Under the pieces are notes generated by a model. The model was given only the letters and a program-made list of their open reading frames with translations, did no database searches and was not told the origin of the DNA. 64,000 nucleotides of DNA from CAZFBA01 sp964517135 (lineage in GTDB: Bacteria > Cyanobacteriota > Vampirovibrionia > JBFMGH01): assembly GCA_964517135.1 (NCBI GenBank), contig CAZFBA010000005.1, forward strand, positions 100,072 through 164,071, given 5' to 3'. The position numbers and the translations under genes were made by a program. Below are positions 34,375 to 42,912 of the stretch, in pieces. Each line of letters opens with the position of its first letter. Positions within the stretch are counted from its first letter, which is position 1.

Positions 34375-34893
34375 ATGCATTTTAATGGTGATTCCCTTGA
34401 AAAGAAAGAAATAGATAAAAATCAAGATGATGAAATAGCTAAAATTATTGGCACATTTGACCCTGAAAAGCCGGATAAGGTTTTATTATATTTTTATGTG
34501 TATATAATGAAAGGTGAATGTGATAAAGCCTGGGCGCTTTTCTCTAAGTATTCTCAGCAAAAAATACTTGAAACAAGTTATGACGAGATGAAAGAATCTG
34601 ATGAATTCTATCTACAAAATGAAATAACCTCTAAAATGGATCTAAAAAAAGCTTTTGAAGAGAATAATCCTGGTCTAAAAGAAGCCTTCTGGTTGCCATT
34701 TGCGGTAAATAGCTATGCTGAATTTCTGATAGAATATGCTGACTTTAATGTAAAAATTAAAAAAGATAATAAAGCACTGGTAGAAGCTGTTTTAAAACGT
34801 ACAGATGGTGTAGAGGCCCGGTTGCCATTTACAATGTTTTATGAAGATTCTTCCTGGCGTGTTGGAATGATAGAAACAGCAGATGAAGTTTAG
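34375..34893 (+). CDS. Hypothetical protein downstream of murE
   Basis: A 172-residue acidic soluble protein with no signal or membrane segment. It is rich in Lys, Glu, Asp and aromatic residues (VLLYFYVYIMKGECDKAWAL). The region ~40-165 looks like a small alpha+beta domain of the NTF2-like kind (a helical half, then strands ending in FYEDSSWRVG), but this is a guess from pattern only. It lies 9 nt after murE with a GGAG site, so it is the last gene of the division cluster. Its stop overlaps the convergent GGDEF gene by 4 nt. Confidence 0.65.
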   Translation: MHFNGDSLEKKEIDKNQDDEIAKIIGTFDPEKPDKVLLYFYVYIMKGECDKAWALFSKYSQQKILETSYDEMKESDEFYLQNEITSKMDLKKAFEENNPGLKEAFWLPFAVNSYAEFLIEYADFNVKIKKDNKALVEAVLKRTDGVEARLPFTMFYEDSSWRVGMIETADEV

Positions 34894-35951
34894 TGACTAA
34901 AGCATTTTACATTGTTTTTTCCGGATTCTTTTGCCTTATAAAGAGCTTCATCAGCTTTTTTAATCAAATCATGTGCATTGTTAATCTTTGATTGACTTGT
35001 GTAAGTAGCAACACCTGCGGATATTGTTATTTTGCTGCAAATATTTTGAGGATATTGTAACCTGTTTTGAACCTCTTTTCTGATTGTTTCTGCAAGTTGA
35101 TATGCTTTATTGGCATCGAAATTTAAGCAAAGAAGGGTTATTTCTTCTCCCCCGTATCGTGCGCATACTATATTGGCCGGACAAATATTCTGTATGATTG
35201 CTGAAATGTCTTTTAGAACCATATCTCCGGTGTGATGCCCGTATTGATCATTTATATGCTTAAAATTATCAATATCGATCATGATAACAGAAAGCTCTTT
35301 TTTTCTGCACTTTGCAGTGTTGAAATCATGCATTAACCTTTCATCCAGGTATTTCCTGTTTTTTAGATTTGTTAGAGGGTCTACTATAAGTGATTTTTCC
35401 AGGGATATGTTTTTGTTTACCAGCTCTGTTTTTTCTCTGTCTAATCTTCTGATGATTAAATTGTAGGCAGACTTTAATTGAGCTTCTTTTTCTTTAAGTA
35501 TTCTATCGTTTCCAGTGCTTTCTTTCTGGTTTGAACCGTTCTCTTTTACGGTTTCTCTGAATGCCGGAGCGTTGTTTACAATCTTTAAAAAGGCTGTCTC
35601 ATATTCACCCAGCAATTTAAATATGTGTTCGATTAATATACCTGCTAAAAGGATAACTGGAATAACCAGTAATACGGACCACTCTAAGATAGAGCCCGAT
35701 TCTTCATGTCTGAAATAGGGTAAATATCGGTTTACAGTCTGAGGTAAAAGGCTGCCTGCCTTATATAAAAGGTTATTAATAGGTATGATTATTATATCTG
35801 TATAATTATAAAGAAATCTGATAAGATCTTCTTTTAAACTTACAGTAGGGCCAGGCTTAATGGCTGACATTTTTAGAATAAACCTTATCAGAAAAAGAGC
35901 AGATATACTTATATAGATTATTTTTGTTGTGAACTTAAAAAGTTTAAACAT
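34890..35951 (-). CDS. Membrane-bound GGDEF protein (probable diguanylate cyclase)
   Basis: Probably makes cyclic-di-GMP. Transmembrane helices lie at ~8-27 and ~91-112, followed by a coiled coil (~150-190). The GGDEF domain starts at ~192 (DPLTNLKNRKYLDERL) with metal site MIDIDNFKHINDQYGH. The active loop is GGEEI rather than GGEEF, with Ile at the last position. The inhibitory RxxD site is absent (PANI in its place), so product feedback may be missing. The start overlaps the end of the GspE-like gene by 8 nt, making this the last gene of a four-gene signalling operon. Confidence 0.85.
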   Translation of the reverse strand: MFKLFKFTTKIIYISISALFLIRFILKMSAIKPGPTVSLKEDLIRFLYNYTDIIIIPINNLLYKAGSLLPQTVNRYLPYFRHEESGSILEWSVLLVIPVILLAGILIEHIFKLLGEYETAFLKIVNNAPAFRETVKENGSNQKESTGNDRILKEKEAQLKSAYNLIIRRLDREKTELVNKNISLEKSLIVDPLTNLKNRKYLDERLMHDFNTAKCRKKELSVIMIDIDNFKHINDQYGHHTGDMVLKDISAIIQNICPANIVCARYGGEEITLLCLNFDANKAYQLAETIRKEVQNRLQYPQNICSKITISAGVATYTSQSKINNAHDLIKKADEALYKAKESGKNNVKCFSH

Positions 35952-37629
35952 TTAAAAGCCGTATTACTTCTTCTATAGAGGTGATTCCCTCTTTGACTTT
36001 AGTTAAAGCCGCATCAGTTAGTGTTTTAACTCCTGATTTTTTGAGGTCATATGCAAATTCTGGTTCGGGTATTTTATCATAGAGTAAATCTTTGTTGATA
36101 TTTTCGATGGAAAAGATTTCAAATATTGCTGTCTGGCCTTTGTAACCAGTGTTATTGCAGTACTTGCAGCCTTTTTGCTGGTAATAAGGAGTGTTGTCTG
36201 GCAAATTATATTTTTCAAGTATTTGTCTTTCTGGCAGTGTTTCTTTCTTACAATTAGGGCATAAAACACGTATTAGTTTTTGACTAAATGCAGCATTAAA
36301 AGATGAAGCAACTAGCTGTGGGTCAATACCTGCACGAAGCAAGGAGTAAAGCGCACCTGTAGCACTGTTTGACACTGCTGCTGTGAGGATTAGCTTCCCA
36401 GATAGTGCTGCCATGACTGTCTCTTCAATTTCTTTGCTGGTTTTTAATTTACTTATGTATATAATATCCGGCTCTTGAAGAAGAATAGAGTTTAAGGCTA
36501 ATTCAAATGAAAGCTTTCTGGATAAATCTATTTGTGTTTGATTTATGTTACGGATATTATAGCGTATTGGAGATTCAATAGTCATTATATTTTTGTGTTC
36601 TGAACCAAGGTATTTAAGTGCAGCATAAAATGTTGTTGATTCTCCCTGATTATTTTGTCCGGAAGCAATTATGATACCGGTATTTTTGGATAATGATTGT
36701 TTGAAAATGCTTATTTGATCGTTGTTCAAACCTAACCTGGTTATATCTGGTGCTTTATTGTAGATTTTAATTACAATTCTTTCTCCAAAATTAGTTGGGT
36801 ATGTTGAAACTCTGGCATTTATGGATTTGTTTTCCAGGTTGATTTCCATTCTTCCGTGCTGGGGTAGGTGCTGTTCTTCTGCATTTAAGGCAGATGCTGA
36901 CTTTAATCGTGTTGTAAAGCTTGAGGCAAGCAATACCGGTAAACTTCCTCTGCTATAAAGCAGCCCATCTATTCTAAAGCGTATATGGATTTCATCTTTT
37001 TGAGGTTCTATGTGTATTTCAGAGGCGGTTTCGTTAATTGCCTGGAATATTATTGCTTTAACAAGGCGATACATATTTACCTCGTCTGTGTTTTCGCTGT
37101 TTAATTCTGTTTGCCAGTTAAACTGGTTAACGCTTTCAATTGCTGGTTTGGTGGGAGAGGTATATTTTTCTTCCTTGTAGTTTGCATTAAAAATAGCATT
37201 AATTGTACTTAGAATCCTTTGTTCGGAACATATTACCGGTTCAAGCTTGTATTGTTGACTTATTGAAATGTTATTTAGTGCAAAAAGGTCCAGAGGGTCT
37301 GCCATGGCAATTGTAATAGTATCTTCTATGTTGAATAATGGTAGCAATTTGTATTTACAGGCTTCTTCTTTTGTTATAAGTTTTGCCACGTCAGGATCAT
37401 GAATATAGTCGTCAAGGTTTACATATGGAATATGAAGTTTTGCTTCAAGAAAGTTTAGCAAAACCTCTTCTTTAATGACTTTATTTTGTATTAATACTTC
37501 ACTAAGGCTTGTTTTTTCTTCCTGTGCCTGATCTATTGCACTGATAAGCTGGCTATAGTCAAGTAAGCCCTCTCTAACCAGGTCATATTTTAGTTTGTCT
37601 ATGGCTTTGTTATTAATTTTATAGTCCAT
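35944..37629 (-). CDS. GspE/PilB-like protein with degenerate ATPase motifs
   Basis: A 561-residue relative of the hexameric ATPases that drive type IV pili and type II secretion. An MshEN/GspE-N domain lies at ~10-145, then the N2 and ATPase domains with RFRIDG intact. The four-Cys zinc motif is complete (Cys457, 460, 488, 491). The catalytic motifs are broken. Walker A reads GQNNQGES (324-331), with Glu330 in place of the essential Lys. The Walker B Glu region reads YISKLKT, with Lys394 at the Glu site. The His box reads LTAAVSNS, with Val419 at the His. The Asp box reads ASEIHIEP. The MshEN RLG motifs read KLK and SLS, so c-di-GMP binding is doubtful. It follows the response regulator by 2 nt. 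It is probably a regulatory or structural pseudo-ATPase. Confidence 0.85.
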   Translation of the reverse strand: MDYKINNKAIDKLKYDLVREGLLDYSQLISAIDQAQEEKTSLSEVLIQNKVIKEEVLLNFLEAKLHIPYVNLDDYIHDPDVAKLITKEEACKYKLLPLFNIEDTITIAMADPLDLFALNNISISQQYKLEPVICSEQRILSTINAIFNANYKEEKYTSPTKPAIESVNQFNWQTELNSENTDEVNMYRLVKAIIFQAINETASEIHIEPQKDEIHIRFRIDGLLYSRGSLPVLLASSFTTRLKSASALNAEEQHLPQHGRMEINLENKSINARVSTYPTNFGERIVIKIYNKAPDITRLGLNNDQISIFKQSLSKNTGIIIASGQNNQGESTTFYAALKYLGSEHKNIMTIESPIRYNIRNINQTQIDLSRKLSFELALNSILLQEPDIIYISKLKTSKEIEETVMAALSGKLILTAAVSNSATGALYSLLRAGIDPQLVASSFNAAFSQKLIRVLCPNCKKETLPERQILEKYNLPDNTPYYQQKGCKYCNNTGYKGQTAIFEIFSIENINKDLLYDKIPEPEFAYDLKKSGVKTLTDAALTKVKEGITSIEEVIRLLNV

Positions 37630-37631
37630 TG

Positions 37632-38003
37632 TCAGGAAATATTCAAATATTTATTAACTAATTTTGTTAAAGTTTCGATATCAAAAGGTTTTGTAACATA
37701 CTCATCGGCGCCAGTTTCTTCTCCAATTATTTTGTCTTCTTCCTGTGTTCTGGCAGTTACCATCAAAATAGGAATATGTTTGTATTTAGTATCGAATTTC
37801 AGGAGTCTGCAAACTTTATAGCCATTAATTTTGGGTAACATAACATCTAATACGATAAGATCAGGAGATTCATTTTTAGCCAGGTTAAGGGCTTCCTCTC
37901 CGTCATAAGCTACAATGCAGTCAAAACCTTCACTTTCAAGGATGAATTTTAGTGTTTCTACTATGTCTTTTTCATCGTCAACAATTAATATCTTCTTACT
38001 CAT
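37632..38003 (-). CDS. CheY/PilH-like single-domain response regulator
   Basis: A 123-residue stand-alone receiver. All phosphorylation residues are present: the acidic pair (ILIVDDEKD), the acceptor Asp in LIVLDVMLP, the Thr in MVTAR and the Lys in VTKPF. There is no output domain, so it acts by binding a partner. The gene sits 34 nt after the hybrid kinase and 2 nt before the GspE-like gene, so those two products are the obvious partners. A GGGGA site precedes the start. Confidence 0.92.
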   Translation of the reverse strand: MSKKILIVDDEKDIVETLKFILESEGFDCIVAYDGEEALNLAKNESPDLIVLDVMLPKINGYKVCRLLKFDTKYKHIPILMVTARTQEEDKIIGEETGADEYVTKPFDIETLTKLVNKYLNIS

Positions 38004-38037
38004 AATATAGTCCCCGATGTTAGATATGTTCTCTTTG

Positions 38038-40131
38038 TTATGCAGTGCTTATAAGTTGTTTAGTGTTTTTATAGCTGAGATCGATTAGTTCTTCACTTGA
38101 TATAGCGTCATCAGGATATATAGCTGTACCTACAAGTATTTTTGAATGATCAATTTCTTCTATACTTTTTAATTGCCGTTTGATACGTTTCAAGATGTTA
38201 TCTGCGCCATATTTATCAGTATTTAAAAGGATTATTTTGATAATATTATCATCAATTAATAGTTTTGATTGATCGTCTTTTCTGAAAATATTTACAATTT
38301 TATTTGATATTTCAGCCATGGCAAAACTGTAAATTTCTGATGTGTTTTTTAAAGTAATCAGTGCCAGGCTGGAATGGTTTAGTTTTGTTTGCTGTAACTT
38401 GTTATCGAGTTCTAATAAAAAGATGCCTTCTTCTTTTGCGACTGGGAGTATTATGCAAAACCTGCTTCCATTACCCAGAGAGCTTTCGACCCAGATTTCT
38501 CCTCTCTGGGCATCAATTAATTGTTTTGCAATAGCAAGGCCTAGCCCTGTACCACCTACTTCACGGCTGAGCGAACTTTCTATTTGCTGAAATTTATCAA
38601 ATACTTTATGGATGTCTTCCTCTGCTATACCTATCCCTGTATCTTTTATAACAATATGGAGGTAGTCTCCTTCCAGTTTTTTTGCTGGTTTGGTAAGTGT
38701 AGGGTCTCTGTTTACTCTTGTAAATTTTGATTTGTCTATATCTTTTGCGTTTAAAATGCTTGTATGAACAGAAATAGATCCATTGAAGGGGGTAAATTTA
38801 ATTGCGTTTGAGATGAGATTGCTGAATACTTGTTCTAGTTTGCTTGAATCAGCGTAGACCTGAGGCATGTTGTTGGTGTATTTAGTCTCTATTAAAATAT
38901 TTTTGGCTTCTGCTACTGGTTTAAAGGATGATATAACAAGTCCTAATGGTTCTGTTATGTCTATGGGGGCAAATTTGAAATCCATTTTGCCTGCTTCAAT
39001 TTTTGATAAATCAAGTAAATCATTAATAATTGCCGATAGTCTGTCGACGTTTCTTTTGGCATTAGACAAAAACTTATTCTGGTTTTCTGTTACTTCTCCT
39101 GACCTGCCGGATAAGATGATATCAATAGAGCTTTTTATTGCGGTTAAAGGAGTTCTGAGTTCATGCGAGACGATAGAAATGAACTCTGACTTGAGTTTTT
39201 CCAGTTTTTCAAGTTTGATGTTCTTTTCTTTTATTTCTTCATAAAGAATAGCACTTTCAAGAGGCAGTGAAACCTGCTTAACAAGGGTCTGAAAACAGGT
39301 AATGTCTTCGCCACTAAACTCGGTCTCCCTGAAGATCTCAACTGCCCCAAAAGGTTTGTCTGCAACATTTATTGCTGAAAATAAGGAGTCTCTTTCAAGG
39401 ATATCCTGCTCTAAAAAGTGGTCTGTTTTTCTAAAGCTTGTTTCTATATATATATTATCAGAATCAATTGTTGTTATATCTTCTCCTGTATAGTCTATGT
39501 AATGATTAATTATTCTTTGTTTAATGATATCAATGAGTTCGCCAGTAATTTTTTTAGTTGCATTTATAATCAAACGTGGAGTTTCGTCATCCAGCACGAG
39601 TGTGCAGCAAAGAGTATTTTTGAGGCTCTTTTCAAGGCCATTATTCATTATTTTTATGAGTTTATTCTTATCAAGAGTACCGGCAAACTGTGATGATGTG
39701 TTATATAACACATTGAGTTGATATAAACTCTTTGCCATCTCACTAGTATTGTTATACAGAATGTCTAAAAGTTTTTTAATGCGAAGGTGGGCATTGATTG
39801 TTGCTATTAAAATATTATCACTAAAAGGTTTTGTAATGTAACCATCGGCACCAGCCAGTACTTCTTCAGGTGGAGAGTCTTTAGGTGTTAGCAAAATTAT
39901 TTGAATGTCATTGGTCTGATTGAATAGTTTCATGTTTTTACAGATATTAGATAAGTTATCTGTGATATCAGTTGCATCAATTAAGACTATATCAGGTAAA
40001 TATTCGTTTGTATAACTGATAGCTTCGTTGCCATCTTTTGCAAAAAGAACCTCATAACCAAAATCTGTTAATAGCTTGCTTATGCTCTTTGTGGTATTCT
40101 GGTTGTTGTTAACCAGCAAGATTTTTGACAT
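38038..40131 (-). CDS. Multidomain histidine kinase (pseudo-REC, GAF, HisKA, HATPase, GGDEF-like)
   Basis: A 697-residue soluble sensor kinase. Residues 1-118 are a receiver in which the acidic pair is Asn-Asn (LVNNNQN), although Asp52 and Lys101 remain, so phosphorylation is unlikely. A GAF-like sensor domain spans ~140-300. HisKA has SHELRTPL with His323. The HATPase has complete N, G1 and G2 boxes (NLISNAIKF, DTGIGI, GGTGLGLAI). The C-terminal ~130 residues look like a shrunken GGDEF domain (TAIYPDDAISSEELIDLSYK) without the GGDEF loop. No membrane segment is present, so it senses a cytosolic signal. First gene of the operon with the CheY-like regulator. Confidence 0.87.
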   Translation of the reverse strand: MSKILLVNNNQNTTKSISKLLTDFGYEVLFAKDGNEAISYTNEYLPDIVLIDATDITDNLSNICKNMKLFNQTNDIQIILLTPKDSPPEEVLAGADGYITKPFSDNILIATINAHLRIKKLLDILYNNTSEMAKSLYQLNVLYNTSSQFAGTLDKNKLIKIMNNGLEKSLKNTLCCTLVLDDETPRLIINATKKITGELIDIIKQRIINHYIDYTGEDITTIDSDNIYIETSFRKTDHFLEQDILERDSLFSAINVADKPFGAVEIFRETEFSGEDITCFQTLVKQVSLPLESAILYEEIKEKNIKLEKLEKLKSEFISIVSHELRTPLTAIKSSIDIILSGRSGEVTENQNKFLSNAKRNVDRLSAIINDLLDLSKIEAGKMDFKFAPIDITEPLGLVISSFKPVAEAKNILIETKYTNNMPQVYADSSKLEQVFSNLISNAIKFTPFNGSISVHTSILNAKDIDKSKFTRVNRDPTLTKPAKKLEGDYLHIVIKDTGIGIAEEDIHKVFDKFQQIESSLSREVGGTGLGLAIAKQLIDAQRGEIWVESSLGNGSRFCIILPVAKEEGIFLLELDNKLQQTKLNHSSLALITLKNTSEIYSFAMAEISNKIVNIFRKDDQSKLLIDDNIIKIILLNTDKYGADNILKRIKRQLKSIEEIDHSKILVGTAIYPDDAISSEELIDLSYKNTKQLISTA

Positions 40132-40211
40132 ATAAATATTTTACCAGTTCAAGAATACTCTTTTGATGATTTTTGTTATATTATTATCCATTAATAAAGG
40201 GAGTAAAATCA

Positions 40212-40643
40212 ATGTTAAGATGTTCTTCTTGTAATGCTCTCCTTAAAGAATACAGCAAATTCTGTAATGAATGTGGAATGAAAGTGAATAATGCAGATTA
40301 TGACTTAGAAGACAGGCCTATAGCTAAAAAAACATACCGGCTAAGGTCACCTATACTTGAGTCATCAATTTATTATGATGATGAACATGCTAATAGTCAC
40401 AGTTTCTGGGTAGTTGCTTCATATATATTCTGGTTATTTGCCCTTGCATTTATAGTGTATGGCATCAAAACAATTTATGATAGCTATACAGTAGAACTCT
40501 ATCAGGGTATTGTTATTGCCACTATCTTCTTTTTGGGGGCGTTAATATGTTTTGTCCTCCCGGGAATTGTTAAAATACTTGTGCATATAGAGGAAGACCT
40601 GTCTTTTCTGGCAAAAGAAGCTAAAAAAGATAAAGCAGAGTGA
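40212..40643 (+). CDS. Zinc-ribbon protein with two transmembrane helices
   Basis: A 143-residue protein. The N-terminal zinc ribbon has CSSC and CNEC (residues ~3-20). A linker follows, then two transmembrane helices at ~73-92 (SFWVVASYIFWLFALAFIVY) and ~105-125, and a charged C-terminal tail. The start is ATG 40212, with AAAGGGAG 8 nt upstream. The frame begins 13 codons earlier without a site. Similar zinc-ribbon membrane proteins are common and uncharacterised. It is divergent from the signalling operon. Confidence 0.7.
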   Translation: MLRCSSCNALLKEYSKFCNECGMKVNNADYDLEDRPIAKKTYRLRSPILESSIYYDDEHANSHSFWVVASYIFWLFALAFIVYGIKTIYDSYTVELYQGIVIATIFFLGALICFVLPGIVKILVHIEEDLSFLAKEAKKDKAE

Positions 40644-40729
40644 ATAATTTGAAGTATTACCTTGCTTTTTAAGTGAATCTAGGTTACTATAAACAATGAA
40701 GTTAATATAAAAAGGAATGGTATTTAAAA

Positions 40730-41110
40730 TTGAACAATAATACGACTATATTAGAAAATATTAAACTTTCAGCAGAACTTGAAAAACTTTTCAATATAGT
40801 ATGTCCCATTGAAAGATCAATGGAACTTATTGGTGATAAATATTCAGTGCTTATTATTTTAAATCTTTCTCAGTCTGGGAAACAGAGATTTATTGAATTA
40901 GAGCAATCAATAAATGGCATATCTCCCAGAACTCTGTCAGCTCGTCTGAAGCACCTGGAAAAATACGGCATTATAAACCGTAAGCAATTTTCTACTATTC
41001 CACCAAAGGTTGAATATTCGCTTACTGACCGGGGGCAGGAGTTCAAAGCTGTTATAGAACATATGAGTGAATGGGTTAATAAGTGGTATCCATACATGCC
41101 ACAAAAATAA
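40730..41110 (+). CDS. HxlR-family transcriptional regulator
   Basis: A 126-residue winged-helix regulator. The HxlR signature CPIERSMELIGDKYSVLIIL, with its conserved Cys, is near residues 25-44. The recognition helix region has ISPRTLSARLKHLEKYGII. Members often respond to redox or aldehyde stress through the Cys. The start is TTG 40730, with AAAGGA 13 nt upstream, which is rather far. No better start was seen. No obvious target gene adjoins it, and the downstream glycosyltransferase gene is convergent. Confidence 0.88.
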   Translation: MNNNTTILENIKLSAELEKLFNIVCPIERSMELIGDKYSVLIILNLSQSGKQRFIELEQSINGISPRTLSARLKHLEKYGIINRKQFSTIPPKVEYSLTDRGQEFKAVIEHMSEWVNKWYPYMPQK

Positions 41111-41176
41111 CCGGATATTAATATAGTAATAAATCTGTATTAAGTTTATGCCATACACTTAAAGTAAGTCTGGATT

Positions 41177-41881
41177 TTAATCAATGAATCTGTATATAAT
41201 CAGAGTCCATATAGCTTGAAGTCCATCTTTCCAGGTGATTTTTTTGCCTTCGGTATAATCTCTACCCTTGTAAGAAATAGGTATATCAATGATCTTGTGC
41301 TTGCGTTTTAGCAGTTTCGCTGAAATTTCAGGTTCAAAATCGAACTTGTTAGATTTTATTTGAATATTCTTGATTACATCTGCTCTAAATACTTTATAGC
41401 AAGTTTCCATGTCGGTTATGTTAGATCCATAAAGAATGTTGGTGAGAATAGTAAGAATCTTATTAGCTATAAAACTTTTAAACAGAAAGTTTTGCCGGTT
41501 TTTATTATCTGCTAGTCGTGAGCCATACACTACATCGGTTTCGTCGTTTTTAAATGGTTCGAGCAGGTTTTCATATTCTGAGGGGTCGTATTCCAGGTCT
41601 GCATCTTGAATAAGAATAATATCTCCAGTGGAGTATGTTAAGCCTGTTCTCAGGGCTGCTCCTTTGCCCATGTTTTGTCCGTGGAAATAGATCTTATATT
41701 TATTTGTTCTGCCCAGTTCTTTTAAGAAATCACGTGTTCCATCTGTTGATCCGTCGTCGATCATTATGATTTCTTTTTCTGCGGTGCCAATATTAATGGA
41801 TTCTACTTTTTCCAATACCTGTTCAATATTATTAATTTCGTTGTATATTGGTATCAGGATGCTTATCTTGTTTATTTCCAT
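41177..41881 (-). CDS. GT2 glycosyltransferase, dolichol/polyprenyl-phosphate type
   Basis: A 234-residue soluble GT-A enzyme like DPM1. It has ILIPIYNEINNIEQ, the nucleotide-sugar block IMIDDGSTDGT, ADLEYDPSEY with the metal-binding acidic residues, and KGRDYTEGKKITWKDG at the end. Such enzymes move one sugar from a nucleotide sugar to polyprenyl phosphate on the inner face of the membrane. It is the last gene of the ugd-uxs-flippase-GT2 unit, so UDP-xylose or UDP-glucuronate are candidate donors (inference). Confidence 0.87.
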   Translation of the reverse strand: MEINKISILIPIYNEINNIEQVLEKVESINIGTAEKEIIMIDDGSTDGTRDFLKELGRTNKYKIYFHGQNMGKGAALRTGLTYSTGDIILIQDADLEYDPSEYENLLEPFKNDETDVVYGSRLADNKNRQNFLFKSFIANKILTILTNILYGSNITDMETCYKVFRADVIKNIQIKSNKFDFEPEISAKLLKRKHKIIDIPISYKGRDYTEGKKITWKDGLQAIWTLIIYRFID

Positions 41882-41892
41882 AAAAAAACCTC

Positions 41893-42912
41893 TTATTGTA
41901 AGTTGTTTACTTCCTCGCTTGCCGGTATTTCACCTAACTTCAGTTGACTTTTCCATAGTAATATCATGCCTGTAACAATAACAGGTGCCATCATTACAAA
42001 TTGAGTTGTTACTGCAATTGCCAGTGCAGTATCTTTGCTGATTGATATCATGTCAAGTGCCAGTATAAAAGCATATTGATAAGGGCCAACGAATGCAGGA
42101 CCTGATGGTATCATAGTGCTAAAGGCTACAAGAACTAAAAGAAAGGCTATGGTTACAGGTTGTATTGTTACATTAAGATTAAACCCTGATACTATAATAA
42201 ACATAGTTGCCCATTCCAGGCTCCAGGCAGTGATACTAGTCAGTAATATCAATAAGAACCCTTTAAAGGACTTTATAACACCTAATCCTTCAATAAAAGA
42301 AGTTATTATTATTTTTAGCTTATTTTTGATAAACTCAGGAAAAATGTTTATTGATTTGATTATAAACCTGTAACTGCCAGGGGTTGAACGTGAAATGTAA
42401 ATGATAACACAGAATCCACCTAGAAAAATAATACCTGTCACAATGCAAATTTGCAATAGCCATGGTGTATTGTAGAAAAATGCAATCAAAATAACTAGCA
42501 AGAAGAATAGTGTTAGACCGTCAAAAATCCTTTCGGCAACAATAGAAGCAAGGGCGCTGCTGCGTTTAATTTTTTGTTCTGTGCCCAGTATATGTGCACG
42601 GTAGAGTTCACCCATTCTTGCTGGCAGGAGGTTATTTGCCATGTATCCAATGTATAAAGCTTTTAACACACCAGTATAATTGATTTTTTTTGATACACTG
42701 AGCAGTTCTTTCCAGCGAATAGCCCTGACAACATAAGACAAAGCATAGGTAATTGTTGCAGGAAGAGCATAGATGAGGTTGAAACTCTTCATTGATTCAA
42801 GAACCTGTTTGAAATTAATGTTGTGAAAGATAAGTAATAAAAAGATGATGCTAATTAGTATGCCGAAAGTCTTTTGGTTTAGCCATTTACTAAGTTTGTT
42901 TTTTCCTTGCAT
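41893..42912 (-). CDS. Flippase-like (lysylphosphatidylglycerol synthase TM / UPF0104) membrane protein
   Basis: A 339-residue integral membrane protein with about eight hydrophobic helices. The family block NLLPARMGELYRAHILG is near residue 100. A second, AFSTMIPSGPAFVGPYQYAF, is near residue 265. This family (AglD/LPG-synthase TM-like) is often found beside glycosyltransferases and is thought to handle lipid-linked sugars. The gene overlaps the end of uxs by 23 nt and precedes the GT2 gene by 11 nt, which supports a role in the same glycolipid route. Confidence 0.83.
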   Translation of the reverse strand: MQGKNKLSKWLNQKTFGILISIIFLLLIFHNINFKQVLESMKSFNLIYALPATITYALSYVVRAIRWKELLSVSKKINYTGVLKALYIGYMANNLLPARMGELYRAHILGTEQKIKRSSALASIVAERIFDGLTLFFLLVILIAFFYNTPWLLQICIVTGIIFLGGFCVIIYISRSTPGSYRFIIKSINIFPEFIKNKLKIIITSFIEGLGVIKSFKGFLLILLTSITAWSLEWATMFIIVSGFNLNVTIQPVTIAFLLVLVAFSTMIPSGPAFVGPYQYAFILALDMISISKDTALAIAVTTQFVMMAPVIVTGMILLWKSQLKLGEIPASEEVNNLQ

